From the NCBI RefSeq assembly GCF_002575655.3, contig NC_053041.3, forward strand, positions 369,007,054 through 369,071,053: a DNA stretch of 64,000 nucleotides, in the 5' to 3' direction. Made by a program: the position numbers and the translations under genes. A model generated the notes under the pieces. That model searched no databases. It saw only the letters and a program-made list of their open reading frames with translations, and was not told the origin of the DNA. This stretch comes from Aegilops tauschii subsp. strangulata. Taxonomy: Eukaryota > Streptophyta > Magnoliopsida > Poales > Poaceae. Shown piece after piece: positions 22,829 through 32,925 of the stretch (its first letter is position 1; each line of letters opens with the position of its first letter).

Positions 22829-23392
22829 ATCAAGCAAAGGTTGCCATATCGGTGCAATGGGACCAAGACCGAAAGGACGACAAGACGGGGGTCATCATGG
22901 AGCCCAAGACGGCGTCACCACCAGAGCATTTCACGGGCGAAGACCACTTTTGTCAGGATAGCTTGTACTGGCTGTCCCCCTTCAAATTTGCCCGCTGTTG
23001 TTGGCTCCCTTCCTGCTCAATATTTGGGAAGAGGACCAGGGCCTATATAAGTAGAGCTAGCCACCACAGTAGGGGGGATCGAGCAGTTCACCCAGCTCTC
23101 ACCCGCTAAGTTCACCAAGCACAAGAACACCTCAACCTCATGAGGCTTTTCTCCCCTTTGTACTGTTCATCATCAGCCCAAGAGGCAATCCACCACCACC
23201 ACACTGGAGTAGGGTAGTACACCACAACGGTGGCCCGAACCAGTATAAATCTCATGTCTTTCTGTGTTGTGAGTTCGTCGAGTTCGTCCGCGAGATCTTA
23301 GTGAGCTAGGGCGTAGATCGGTAGGAGAGAAAGACTTCGCGCGCACCCTAGTGTTCGAACCTTAAGGGTTTGCCAGAACCCCACAGCCGACA
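22829..23392 (+). repeat. Element A 3' LTR, right part
   Basis: Resumes A's LTR after element B, with 22824-22828 being B's duplicated GAGGC. It carries TATATAA at 23044-23050 and ends CCGACA at 23392, followed by GTGGG and the resumed body 1. Confidence 0.9.
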
Positions 23393-24148
23393 GTGGGACC
23401 AACATAAAATAAAGTCATTACTTCTCCAAGCCCACTTTTATCAAAAATTTCATAAGATTGGTCAATCTCCAAAGTAGTGGGATCATTATTTCCTAAAGTT
23501 GACACTCTTCCAAACCCACTTTCAATATTGTTGCAAAAATTATTATCAATGTCATATTCATCATGAGGCTTAAACGAATTTTCAAGATCATAACAAGCAT
23601 TATCACCCGAATCATGATCATTGCAATAAGTAGCGGACATAGCAAAATTAGCATCCCCAAGCTTGGGTTTTGCATATTACTAGCACAATTGACATTAATA
23701 GAATTTATAATAACATCATTGCAATCATGCTTTTGATTCAAGGAGCTATCGTGAATCACTTTATAAATTTCAACATAGTTTTTAGGTTCACGAGTTTCAA
23801 GCAAAACTTCACAAAGATAATCTAGTGCACTCAACTCACAAGAAATTGGTTCATCATAATTGGATCTCTTAAAAAGATAAGCAAGTGGATGAGGATCCAT
23901 AAACTTTTTGCTTTATGATTTGGAATAAATACATAATTATGGCAAGCAAACAAGCAAACAAACCAAGTGAGAAATAAAGGCAAACAAAAAGAAGAACGGG
24001 AGAAGGCGAATAAAAAGGCAAATATTTTTATGTTTTCTTGAAAACGTTTTAGAAGTGGGGGAGAGGAAAACAAGAGGCAAATGGCAAATAATGTAAGTGC
24101 AAGAGATGTGAGTTTATGATGGGTACTTGGTAGGCTTGATGTAGAAAC
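23393..24148 (-). pseudogene. Athila-like array body 1: acidic ORF and leader
   Basis: The minus strand carries the 5' part of body 1. From about 23900 to 23493 a frame is open with an acidic, Asn/Asp-rich product, and a second frame (23640 to 23393) carries SGFGRVSTLG and a partial GEVMTLF copy cut by A's insertion. The same repeated motif occurs in E (about 37050-37200) and H (about 57310-57370). The two frames differ by a small indel. The remaining 24148-23900 is non-coding leader. No enzymatic motif was recognised. The position suggests a gag-related protein. Confidence 0.55.
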
Positions 24149-24166
24149 TCCCCGGCAACGGCACCA
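24149..24166 (-). other. Primer binding site (tRNA-Asp type) of body 1
   Basis: Minus strand TGGTGCCGTTGCCGGGGA, one substitution from the tRNA-Asp complement TGGCGCCGTTGCCGGGGA used by Athila-type elements. It lies 11 bases from the LTR end at 24178. Confidence 0.85.
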
Positions 24167-24177
24167 GAAATTCTTCC

Positions 24178-24971
24178 TGCTACTTCTTGAGCTTGCGTTG
24201 ATTTTTCCCTTGAAGAGGAAAGGGTGATGCAGCAAAGTAGAGATAAGTATTTCCCTCAGTTAAGAACCAAGGTATCAATCCAGTAGGAGGCACAAGCAAG
24301 TCTCCAATATATGCAAGATGACATGATGTAGAGGGATAGATCCAATCAATATGAACAAACCACATATTTTTATCCTTAATGTCAACAATACAAATGTGTG
24401 TCATGTCCCTTTGTGTCACTGGGAATAAGCATGGCAAGATTGAACCCATTACAAAGCAGTCTAATTGGCCAAACCAAATCATTAGATAGGAGAGAAATAC
24501 AAAGCTATCTTAATCGTGCATAAAAGGGTTCAGAGAAGACTCAAACAATATTCATAGATAATCTGATCATAAACCCACAATTCATCGGATCTCAACAAAC
24601 ACACCACAAAAGAAGATTACATTGAATAGATCTCCAAGAACATCAAGGAGAACATTGTATTGAAGATCAAAGAGAGAGAACAAGCCATCTAGCTACTAGC
24701 TATGGACCCGTAGGTCTGTGCTAAACTACTCACACATCATTGGAAGGGCAGCAAGGTCGATGTAGAAGCCCTCCGTGGTTGAATCCCCCTCCAGCAGAGT
24801 ACCGAAAAATGTCTCGAGAAGGGATCTCATGAAGACAGAAACTTGCAGTAGTGGAAAAGTATTTTTGTGTGCCCTCTGGTCTACGGGGAATATTTTGGTA
24901 TTTATAGAAGAATAATTAGGGTTAGAGGAGCCACAGGGAGCCCACAAGCTTGGGGCGCACCCCTAGGGCAC
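24178..24971 (-). repeat. Middle LTR of the Athila-like array, left part
   Basis: Minus-strand LTR with the body 1 primer site on its left. It matches 51227-52483 but lacks about 460 bp (near 24312). TATAAATA lies on the minus strand at 24899-24906. It is interrupted by element C after GGCAC (24967-24971) and resumes at 46930. Confidence 0.85.
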
Positions 24972-25943
24972 TAATCGCTCGTGTCCGCGTCAGTCTTTCC
25001 CCGAAGAGGAAGGGATGATGCAGCATAGCTACGGTAGGTATTTCCCTCAGTTTTGAAACCAAGGATATTGAACCAGTAGGAGAACCAACAAACACTATGC
25101 AAATGGCACCTGCACACAAAGAACAAATACTTGCAACCCGACGCGTAAGAGTAAAAGATAGATTGGTTTGTATGATTTTGGATAAATAGATCTCGCGATA
25201 AAACAAAAAAATAGATAAATAAAAAGTGCAGTAAGGTATTTTGGGGTTTGTAGAATAATATATCTAAAAATAAAAGCAAACAAAAATAGATCTCAAAGCA
25301 AATATGATAAAGAATAGACTTGGGGGCGTAGATTTCACTAGTGGCTTCTCTCGGGAAAAATAGCATACGGCGGGTAAACAAATTACTATTAGGAAATTGA
25401 TAGAACTTCAAATAATTATGACTATATCGAGGCAATGATCAATATATAGGCATCACGTCCAAGATTAGTAGACCGACTCCTGCCTACATCTACTACTATT
25501 ACTCCACACATCGACCGCTATCCAGCATGCATCTACTGTATTAAGTTCATGGAGAAACAGAGTAATGCAATAAGAACGATGACATGATGTAGACAAGATC
25601 TATTCATGTAGGAATAGACCCCATCTTGTTATCCTTAATGGCAACGATCAATACGTGTCTTGCTGCCCCTTCTGTCACTGGGAAAGAACACCGCACGACC
25701 GAAAACATCACAAAGCACCTCTTCCCATGGCAAGAAAAATCAATCTAGTTGGCCTAACTAAACCAAAGATTCGAAGAAGAAATACGAGGCTATAAATAAA
25801 CGTGCATATAAGAAATCAAAACTCAAATAACTTTCATGGATAAAATAGATCTGATCATAAACTAAAGGTTCATCAGATCCCAACAAACACACCGCAAAAA
25901 GAGTTACATCAAATAGATCTCCAAGAGACCATTGTATTGAGAA

Positions 25944-25981
<38 letters not shown>

Positions 25982-26543
25982 GCCATCTAGCTACTGCCTA
26001 CGGACCCGTAGGTCTACAATGAACTATTCACGCATCATCGGAGAGGCACCAATCTGGATGATGAACCCCTCCGTGATGGTGTCTAGATTGGATCTGGTGG
26101 TTCTGGAACTTGCGGCAGCTGGAATTGTGTTTCGTCGACTCCCCTAGGGTTTTTGGATTTTCGGGGTACTTATAGAGCAAAGAGGCGTTGCAGGAGGCGT
26201 CCGAGGTGGGCACAACCCACCAGGGTACGCCTGGGCCCCCAGGCGCTCCTAGGTGAGTTGTGCTCCCCTCGTAGCCCCCCTCTTGTACTTCTTTGGCCCA
26301 ACAGGTGTTTTTTGGTCTAGAAAAATTCTCCAAAAAATTTCGCTGCGTTTGGACTTCGTTTGGTACTGATATTCTGCAAATTAAAAAACAAACAAAAAAC
26401 AGCAACTGGGCACTTGGCAATATGTCAATAGGTTAGTCCCAACAAATTATATAAAGTTGCTATAAAATGATTGTAAAACATCCAAGAATGGTAATATAAC
26501 ATCATGGACAATAAAAAATTATAGATATGTTGGAGACGTATCA
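24972..26543 (-). repeat. Element C 3' LTR
   Basis: 1572 bp, collinear with 45394-46929. On the minus strand it starts TGATACGTCTCC at 26543, and its outer end is TAATCG (normally TG), a mutated terminus. It contains an (AG)16 tract not expanded in the 5' LTR. Confidence 0.88.
25947..25978 (+). repeat. (AG)16 microsatellite
   Basis: Perfect 32-bp AG dinucleotide run inside the 3' LTR of C. The same place in the 5' LTR (near 46350) has only about four units, so it expanded after insertion. Confidence 0.95.
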
Positions 26544-26561
26544 GCATCCCCAAGCTTAATT

Positions 26562-26581
26562 CCTACTCGTCCTCGAGTAGG
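26562..26581 (-). other. Stem-loop upstream of polypurine tract (element C)
   Basis: Perfect inverted repeat CCTACTCG / CGAGTAGG with a 4-nt loop, 18 bp from the LTR. The same structure occurs at 40594-40613 in E and, with changes, at 47249-47268 and 61117-61136. Confidence 0.75.
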
Positions 26582-26833
26582 TAAATGATAAAAACAGAAT
26601 TTTTGATGTGGAATGCCGCCTAACATGTTCATCACATATTCTTTTATTTAGTAGCATGGACATATGGACTTTTATATGATTCAAACCAATAGTCTAGTTT
26701 TGACATGAAGATTTAAATACTGAAGCATATCAACAATCAACCATGTCTTTCAAAATATCAACACTAAAGAAAGCTATCCCTAGCCCATCGTGCTCAATCA
26801 TTGATCCATTCAAGAAACACACTCGCATATTAG

Positions 26834-27295
26834 CTACATCCAATGCTCAAGTACGATCATAGTGCCCCTTAGATGGTGCTTTGTAAGAGAAGATGGAGAC
26901 TCAAATAAAAATAAAAATTGTGTAACGTAAATAGATATGCCCTTCGTAGAGGGAAGTAGGGCTTTGTAAAGGTGCCAGAGCTCAAAGCATAAATTGAGAG
27001 GTAAAAATATTTTGGGAGGCATACTTTTCCCATCAACAAAAACGACCGAGTAATTCCCAACACTTTCCATGCTAGATATATTATAGGCGGTTCCCAAATA
27101 GAAAATAAAGTTTATTCCTTTTTCCACCATACTTTCACACTCCACGGCTAGCCGTATCCATGGGTACCATCCATACCAACACTTTTCAAGGAATTTATTA
27201 GTTGACAACATAAAGTAAATTTCATTTTTCATTTCGGGACTAGGCATCCCTAATACCTTTGCCGTACTCTCGCGCAATGACAAGTGAATAAACAC
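26834..27295 (-). CDS. Conserved 3' ORF of element C (unknown function, env-like position)
   Basis: 153 codons on the minus strand, open in C. Homologous reading frames occur in E (39777-40145, with frame changes) and H (60359-60739, one internal TAA). Conserved blocks include KFLEKCWYG, MVEKGINFIF, GTAY.ISSM, SVVFVDGKSMPP and FELWHLYK. A hydrophobic segment (QFLFLFESPSSL) lies near the C-terminus. The ORF sits between the interior and the 3' LTR, the place of the additional or env-like ORF of Athila elements, but no clear signal peptide or coiled coil is visible and homology to env is not claimed. Function unknown. Confidence 0.5.
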   Translation of the reverse strand: MFIHLSLRESTAKVLGMPSPEMKNEIYFMLSTNKFLEKCWYGWYPWIRLAVECESMVEKGINFIFYLGTAYNISSMESVGNYSVVFVDGKSMPPKIFLPLNLCFELWHLYKALLPSTKGISIYVTQFLFLFESPSSLTKHHLRGTMIVLEHWM

Positions 27296-27692
27296 TCATC
27301 TTGAGAATAACACATCTAGCATGGAAAAATATCAGCCACCCCCTACCGTTTCATGAGCGGTACAAGCACACAAAAAGGAAATTGTTTTGAAAATTAGAGA
27401 TGGCACATACAAATTTGCTTAGAACGGCACGGGAATACCACATATAGGTAGGTATGGTGGACTCATATGGCAAAACTGGGTTTAAGGATTTTGGATGCAC
27501 AAGTAGTATTCCTACTTAGTACAAGTGAAGGCTAGAGTACAAGTGAAGGCTAGCAAAAAGATTGAGAAGCATCCAACCAAGAAACAAAAAATCACATAAG
27601 CGAGCATTAAGCATAACTAACACCGAATAATGCATCACAAGTAGGACGTGATTTCATTGCATAACTATTGACTTTCATGCTTGCATAGGGAA

Positions 27693-28573
27693 TGTCGCGG
27701 GATATCCGTGGCAACCTATGGGACTAGGAGGCCCCTTACTGGTTCGGCAGGGGGACGTCGCGTTGCACAAAGAGCAGACCAGTGTACGGCAGCACGGCAG
27801 AGAGCACACAAGCAATTTACCCAGGTTCGGGCCGTCGCGAGGCGTAAAACCCTACTCCTGCTTTGGTGGATTGATGGTGGAATGGAAGTGGTGAATCGTG
27901 GTACACTTGCCCGGCAAGGGTTGCCTTAGGGCAGTAGCGACTACGCGTGTATGGGGGCGTGGGTTCATCAACTTTCCAACCCTTCCTACGGGTGCCATGG
28001 GCCTCCTTTTATAGATCAAGGGTCACCACAATGGCAAAGTAGTCATTATGCACTGATATGATAGAAAACAGTGCTATCATACCTAACTCTGCGGGCTGAC
28101 AGGGCGCATTAAATGCACCGCTTAGTGTCACATCACTGGTTTCCCGGCAAGGCTTGCCGGGCTATCTTGCCAGCTCCGCGCCTATTCTCTTAACACGTCG
28201 TAGGATGGGTGTCGTCTGTGGGTTTCTTCTGTAGGAAATGGCTGCCACTTAATCACCTTGCGGCTTGACACCACACTGATCGATGACGTGGGTCGTGCTT
28301 GAGTGGTTGGTGAGGCGGTTTTGCCTCTGCGAGCCCCGGCAGGCCTTGCCGGGGCGCCTGCTTCTGGGGGTGGCCTGGCCCATTGCCTGGCTCGCCTGTC
28401 CGGCAAGGGAGGCCCTTCTCTTGGCGATATCTTGCTCCTCTGGCTTGGCCTTAGTCTCTCTAAGCTGCATGTTGGTTCTTCGAATCTCTTTGTTTCTTGT
28501 ACTCTGACTTGGTCTTGGCTTGTCCATGCACGAGTCAGGGGAAAATGCACATCCCTGTATATTTTCCCCGACA
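27693..28573 (-). repeat. Element D 3' LTR
   Basis: 881 bp. On the minus strand it starts TGTCGGGGAAAATATACAGG and ends CCCGCGACA. It is collinear with 42237-43143 with small indels, including 3' LTR loss of short repeats near 42775-42810. Confidence 0.92.
28005..28013 (-). promoter_or_regulatory. TATA box of element D LTR
   Basis: TATAAAAGG on the minus strand. The 5' LTR copy at 42549-42557 reads TATAAAACG. Confidence 0.5.
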
Positions 28574-28879
28574 TAAGCCCCGGGCCTGAGCCATACGTGT
28601 CGCGTGGCACGTTGGGTTAGGTCCCAAACAGTGCGCGGACACGTGGCAGGAGAGGGCTGTGCGCGCCATTTCGCCATGGCGACCAGTCAATCCAACGTCC
28701 ACTTTGTGCAATTAATACGCGTCATGGGGTCATGGTACTGTTGCAGTTATGGTAAAACAGTAACTTTCTGAAGCGCCGCGCCCCTGTTCCACTTTTCCCT
28801 CTTAAGAGCAGGGAAAATCGGAGTGGCACGATTCATCTGTCTCTTGCCCCGCTCCCCCTCTTCTTCCTCTGCAAGCCAA
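28574..28879 (+). promoter_or_regulatory. Purine tract of D and likely antisense promoter region
   Basis: 28574-28586 read on the minus strand is GGCCCGGGGCTTA, the presumed polypurine primer tract adjacent to the 3' LTR. The rest lies directly upstream of the plus-strand antisense gene and contains CACGTGGC (28640-28647), a G-box. Promoter activity is inferred only from position. Confidence 0.4.
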
Positions 28880-30747
28880 ATGACAACCTCTCCCCTCGCT
28901 CTCTCTTCCGCCGCCGCCCTCCCCATCGAATCTCTTTCCCATCCGCACCGCCACCGCTGGAATCGGGAAGAAACCCACGGAGAAGAAAAAGCAGTCGACC
29001 GCGGTGAAGGAGGCCGCCGCCGAGGGAAACAAGAGAGGGGCAGAGCTGAGTAAGAAGTGGAGTGAAGATGTCGTCTTCACCCCATCGACCCTAAGCGACC
29101 CCGTCCTTCAAGCGAGGTACGGGTATCTGCGGGGGCGACCCGTTGAGAAAGTGCATGGGGCGCCCATAGTTTATGAGGCGGGGAAGGTGGATCCTCCGAA
29201 TTCATATCGGTTCTTCGCTGCTTACTTCATCAGCGGCCTCTGTCCCCCCTTCTCCGAGTTATTTGAGGCAATCATGAACATCTATGGGTTCCACATCCTC
29301 GATTTCACATCGAATGCAATGGCGACCACAGCCATCATCGCGCATTTGTGCAAGAACTTCGTTGGGGTTAAACCCAATGTGGATCTGTTCCGGCATTACT
29401 TCGTCCCGTGGGTGGAGAGCAAGGTTTATCGCTCCGGAATCATCAGCTGGATGCCGCGCGTGGCAAGGAAGATTTGGGATTACCTTCCTGGATACCAGCA
29501 CGAGTGGTGGGACGAATGGAGAGGGGATTGGTGCTGGATCCAAGATAAGGAAGCCCCTGAGTTCTGCGAGGCACAGAAGGAATGTGTCGAGCGCGGCAAG
29601 GATTGGAGCGCCAACGGCCTCACTGAGGATAGGCTGCGCCCGACAATTAATAGGATCACCCGTCTGGCGGCTGTCGGGCTAACCATTGAGCGCATGGGGG
29701 CTTATTTTCTTCTCCACCGCATCTCACTGCTGCAGGAAAGGGATAGACCTGCGTGGCTGTATGGCGACGCGGCAGACAGGATGAGGTTACTCCCAGGGTT
29801 GCCAACAACCTGTCAGTTTATAGCCATGGCTGGTTATGTGACCAACTATTTGGTCGCTTCGAGTTGTTCAAGCTCCCGGCAACCGTCACCCATCTGAACA
29901 TCAACTCCGCCCGGGACCAGGTACTGAAGTGGATGCCAGATTTCAATGCTGAGGGAGTATCGAGCACTTGGCAGCTCCCCACTCTTGATGAAGAGCTCCA
30001 GTGGTCGAGCACTCTGGTGGAGAAGGCCACCAGGACCGAAGATGGGATGTACAAGCGCACCTCCGCTGCGGAGGTGGCTTCTATTCTGAAGAGGGTTGAG
30101 GAGGACAAGGATGCCTGCCTTGCAGAGATGGAGAAGGCTGCGAAGGCCGGGAAGGGCAAAGGGAAAGCTGTTAATGGAAGTTCCTCTTAGGGCGGTAGCG
30201 AGGTGCAAGCCGCGGAAGGATCTGCCGGGGATGAGTTTGACGGGGTTAACTTCGCCGGGCTGGACGCCCTAGCCACGACAGTAACGGAGCTCCAGGAGGG
30301 AGAGGAGCAGGAGAGGGAGGAGGACGCGGCAGCGGCCCCTGAAGATGAGTGGCTTGCAGCTAGACCGCAAGCCCCCGCACCGGACACAGATCAGCGCACC
30401 CGCAGGCGCGCCGCGGCCCGAGGAGCGGCAACCTCCAACCCAGCGCCAGCCATCAAGAGGGTGAAGAAGACCTCCACCAAGTCTACCAAGGCTGAGGTAG
30501 CGTGTCGCCAATCTCCTCACCTTGCTCAGGCCAAGGCTCCTTCCACCAAACGGCCAGCGGCCATGGAGGCGGAGTCCAGCCCCCGCTCCGGTTCGAGCTC
30601 CTCGCAGAGTTCGTCTTCTCCGGAGCTCCTGATATCGCGGCAGGCACCGAAGCTACCGGGGAGTTCCACCCTTTTGTCCCTGAAGAGGGGACGGGAGTCT
30701 CCTCCTCCCACGGAGTTCAACTTGAACTCCATGCTCATCGCGGAAGA

Positions 30748-30836
30748 GTAAGGAAGATTTCCCTTTGCAACAGATATCTTTTAGACTGGCTCGACTGCTT
30801 TTACTAACTAACCTCCGTTCTCGTTCTCGTTGGCAG
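30748..30836 (+). other. Putative intron 1 of element D antisense gene
   Basis: 89 bp from GTAAGG to TTGGCAG, with a T-rich 3' half. Removing it replaces the stop at 30749-30751 and joins acidic segments in frame (IAEE to VEEDRE). The size and borders are typical of plant introns. Confidence 0.75.
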
Positions 30837-31255
30837 GGAGGTGGAGGAGGACAGGGAGACCCTCATCCACCGTTCCCGGAAGAAGCTCTGGCACCTCGGG
30901 TTGCTGAAGGGCGTGGAGGGCTCGGCTTTAGTGGGGGAGGACGCAGAAATCCCAGTACTAAGCCCCCAGTCCAGCCCTTGGCCTGGGAGCGGAGACTTGG
31001 TCCCGCCCGCCGGAGATGATTGAGACAGCCTCTCCGTCCCCCTAAGCAGAGGAGGAGGCGAGACGATGCAGGGCGGGCCCCTTCCTGAAGGGCATGCTTC
31101 CTCTGCCGCTCATGTCGAAGAATCCGTTGTGGAACCATCCGCGGCTGAGACCGTGCGGAAGGCTGCTGAGTCTCCCCCGGTAGAGGGCGAGGCTCATGAC
31201 CCGGCAACAACTGTTGCCAGGGAAACAGAGACCCCTGCCCGGCAGACCTCTCCAG

Positions 31256-31368
31256 GTACCTTTCTTAATAATTCCTCTTTTCTTTCATGCTCTGATTCCT
31301 TCCACTGGTTTCTTCATTCGCTTCGAGACTTCCATTTCTTTGTTGTTCACTGGCCCTTTCTTATGCAG
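31256..31368 (+). other. Putative intron 2 of element D antisense gene
   Basis: 113 bp from CAG|GTACC to TTTCTTATGCAG. It is markedly T-rich against GC-rich flanks. Its removal connects the frame open at 31066-31255 with that at 31369-31943. Confidence 0.75.
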
Positions 31369-32925
31369 CCCCTCAAACCAAAGAACCAGATTTGCTGGAG
31401 ATGGTGGCTGACATAGGGAGAGCTACCGCAGATGAAGCCGCGGAGCTCGCAGCTGCTGAGGGGTAGGATTTCACCGCTGGGGATGTTCAGGGCTCCTTGG
31501 CGGTGATGGAGCATTCTTCGGAGGATGCACTGGTAGGGGAAGTGGCCGTCGAGGTGAAGATCCCACTCCAGGCCATGGGCCTGCTTCCCACTACCAGGAC
31601 CGTTGCTGAGATTCTGCCACCCCCCTCGAGCGCGCTTGCAATGGTGCCGTCGCCACCCGAAGCTAGAGCCACTGGCCTATCCCTCACCACGGATGCAGAG
31701 CTTGATGAAGAACTCCAACGCCTCCTGGTTCCGCTCTATCAGAGAGCCGAAGAGGACGACGACTCAGTCGCCGTCGCCATGGACTTGTCTTTCATGGAAT
31801 CCATGGCGGTGGGCATGAAGGAGATGCCGTCCCGGCACAACCAGAAGTGGCAGTCGCTCAAGGAGCGGTGTGAGTCCGCCAACAAGGTGGACCAGAGGCT
31901 GAAGGACGAGTGCCTGGAGCTGCGCGAGTGGAACGACAAGTAGTTCAAGGTGCTGATGCGGCAGCAAGAGGCTCTTCTGATGACGAGGGAAGATGTCATG
32001 GCTCGGGAGGTGCGCCTGGCGGACCGCAAGGCGTCTCTGGACGCCAGAGAGCGAGAGATCTCTCTCCGGGAGGAGAAGCTCGAGGCCACTCTCCGTGCCA
32101 AAGATGAAGATCTGGAGGCTCTTGTATAGCAGCGCACCAAAGAACTGGAGGACAAACACAGAGCCGCACTGGACACCCTTGCGAATGACTATGCTGCTCA
32201 GCTGAAAAAGCTCACTGATGATCTGGCTGCCGCGTCTGCCGCCAGGACTGACCTTGATCGGCAGGTGGCCAAGCTGAACGAGGACCTTGCCGGGAGCGTC
32301 AAAGAGGCGGAGAAGCTCAAGGAAGAAACGAGGCAGGCAGAGACCCCCTTGGCCGATGTGCAATCGCAGCTCTCCTCCAAGACCTAGAGCCTGGATGCAG
32401 CCAACGGCAACATCATAGATATGAAGGCCAGGATCGGCACCTTGGAGAGTGCGGCAGAGTCCATCGAATCTCGCCAGCAGCTGCTGTCCAAGGATCTGGA
32501 CACCGCCAAGCGCCTCCGGAAGGACGCAGAGGATAAACTGAAGAATTCCTCTAAGCACGTCACCCTCTGGACCAAGAGCCTGATCGCCGTCGCCAAACGC
32601 CTTTCTGCCCAAGTTGTGGTGATGGGCATGGACGTCCCAGCCTTCTCTGTAAGCAAGCAAGAAGTCCCGAGCGCCAAGCTTGGGGTCTTCTTTGATGAGT
32701 TGATCGAGAAGCTGAAGGCGCATGAAGAGGGGAGGGCTGAGCACTTCGCGACCGAGTCCCGGAAGCTTGCTCGCAAACGCCCTCTTCATGGTTTTGAGCA
32801 ATATCGCCTGCCGCCACCCAGAGCTCGATCTTGACGACGGATTCAAGAAGCCGCCAGCGGGTGCTGATGTCGCAGCCGCCGAGAAGAAAGCCGCTCCCCG
32901 TGCCAACAGGGTTCTTCGCATTTAA

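Larger units (their letters stand above)
3516..23392 (+). mobile_element. Element A: non-autonomous LTR retrotransposon with antisense gene, split by B
   Basis: LTRs of about 890 bp run TGTCGG...CCGACA (3516-4402 and 9878-10211 plus 22829-23392). The flanking 5-mers are CTGGG (3511-3515) and GTGGG (23393-23397), a target duplication with one mismatch. Without the inserted B the element is about 7.26 kb with a 5.5-kb interior. A primer-site-like GCGCGCCAGGTAGGGG follows the left LTR and a GC-rich purine tract precedes the right one, so it is oriented plus. No reverse transcriptase or integrase is visible. The only long coding structure is on the minus strand next to the 3' LTR. This layout resembles the antisense ORFs known in Tat/Grande/RIRE2-type Ty3 elements; lineage assignment is inference. 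Confidence 0.88.
26544..27692 (-). mobile_element. Element C interior, 3' part
   Basis: Begins, on the minus strand next to the LTR, with the AGCTTGGGGATGC primer tract (26544-26556), then an 8-bp stem-loop (26562-26581). The conserved 3' ORF is at 26834-27295. It is cut by element D after GGGAA (27688-27692). Sequence outside the ORF is AT-rich and matches E and H in reverse. Confidence 0.8.
29004..32925 (+). pseudogene. Antisense gene of element D: PF04195-type domain, introns, coiled coil
   Basis: Plus-strand gene on the strand opposite to D. From codon 29004 residues 78-135 carry GLCPPFSELF and LCKNFVG..PNVDLFRHYF, the pattern of plant PF04195 proteins and of the element A gene. The N-terminus is uncertain: an ATG at 28880 is in another frame. 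A frame change near 29850 leads to the next segment. Apparent introns lie at 30748-30836 and 31256-31368, and splicing keeps the frame. Exon 1 ends in a Lys/Ser/Pro-rich segment and exon 3 encodes about 300 residues of coiled coil. In-frame stops are TAG 30188, TGA 31021, TAG 31464, 31941, 32127 and 32385. A frame change near 32775 leads to a basic C-terminus ending at TAA 32923-32925. Function unknown; this copy is dead. Confidence 0.75.

Noticed and set aside
25095..25435. Hydrophobic minus-strand ORFs in the LTRs of C (also 45335-45704)
   Set aside because: They lie inside LTRs, differ between the two copies by indels and are explained by AT-rich composition.
26834..27295. Functional envelope gene
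   Set aside because: Only the position is env-like. No signal peptide, fusion segment or clear membrane anchor can be seen, so no env function is assigned.
31764..32921. 385-codon minus-strand ORF in element D
   Set aside because: Same explanation as in A: complement of the GC-rich coiled-coil exon. The plus frame has the heptad pattern, introns and homology to A's gene.
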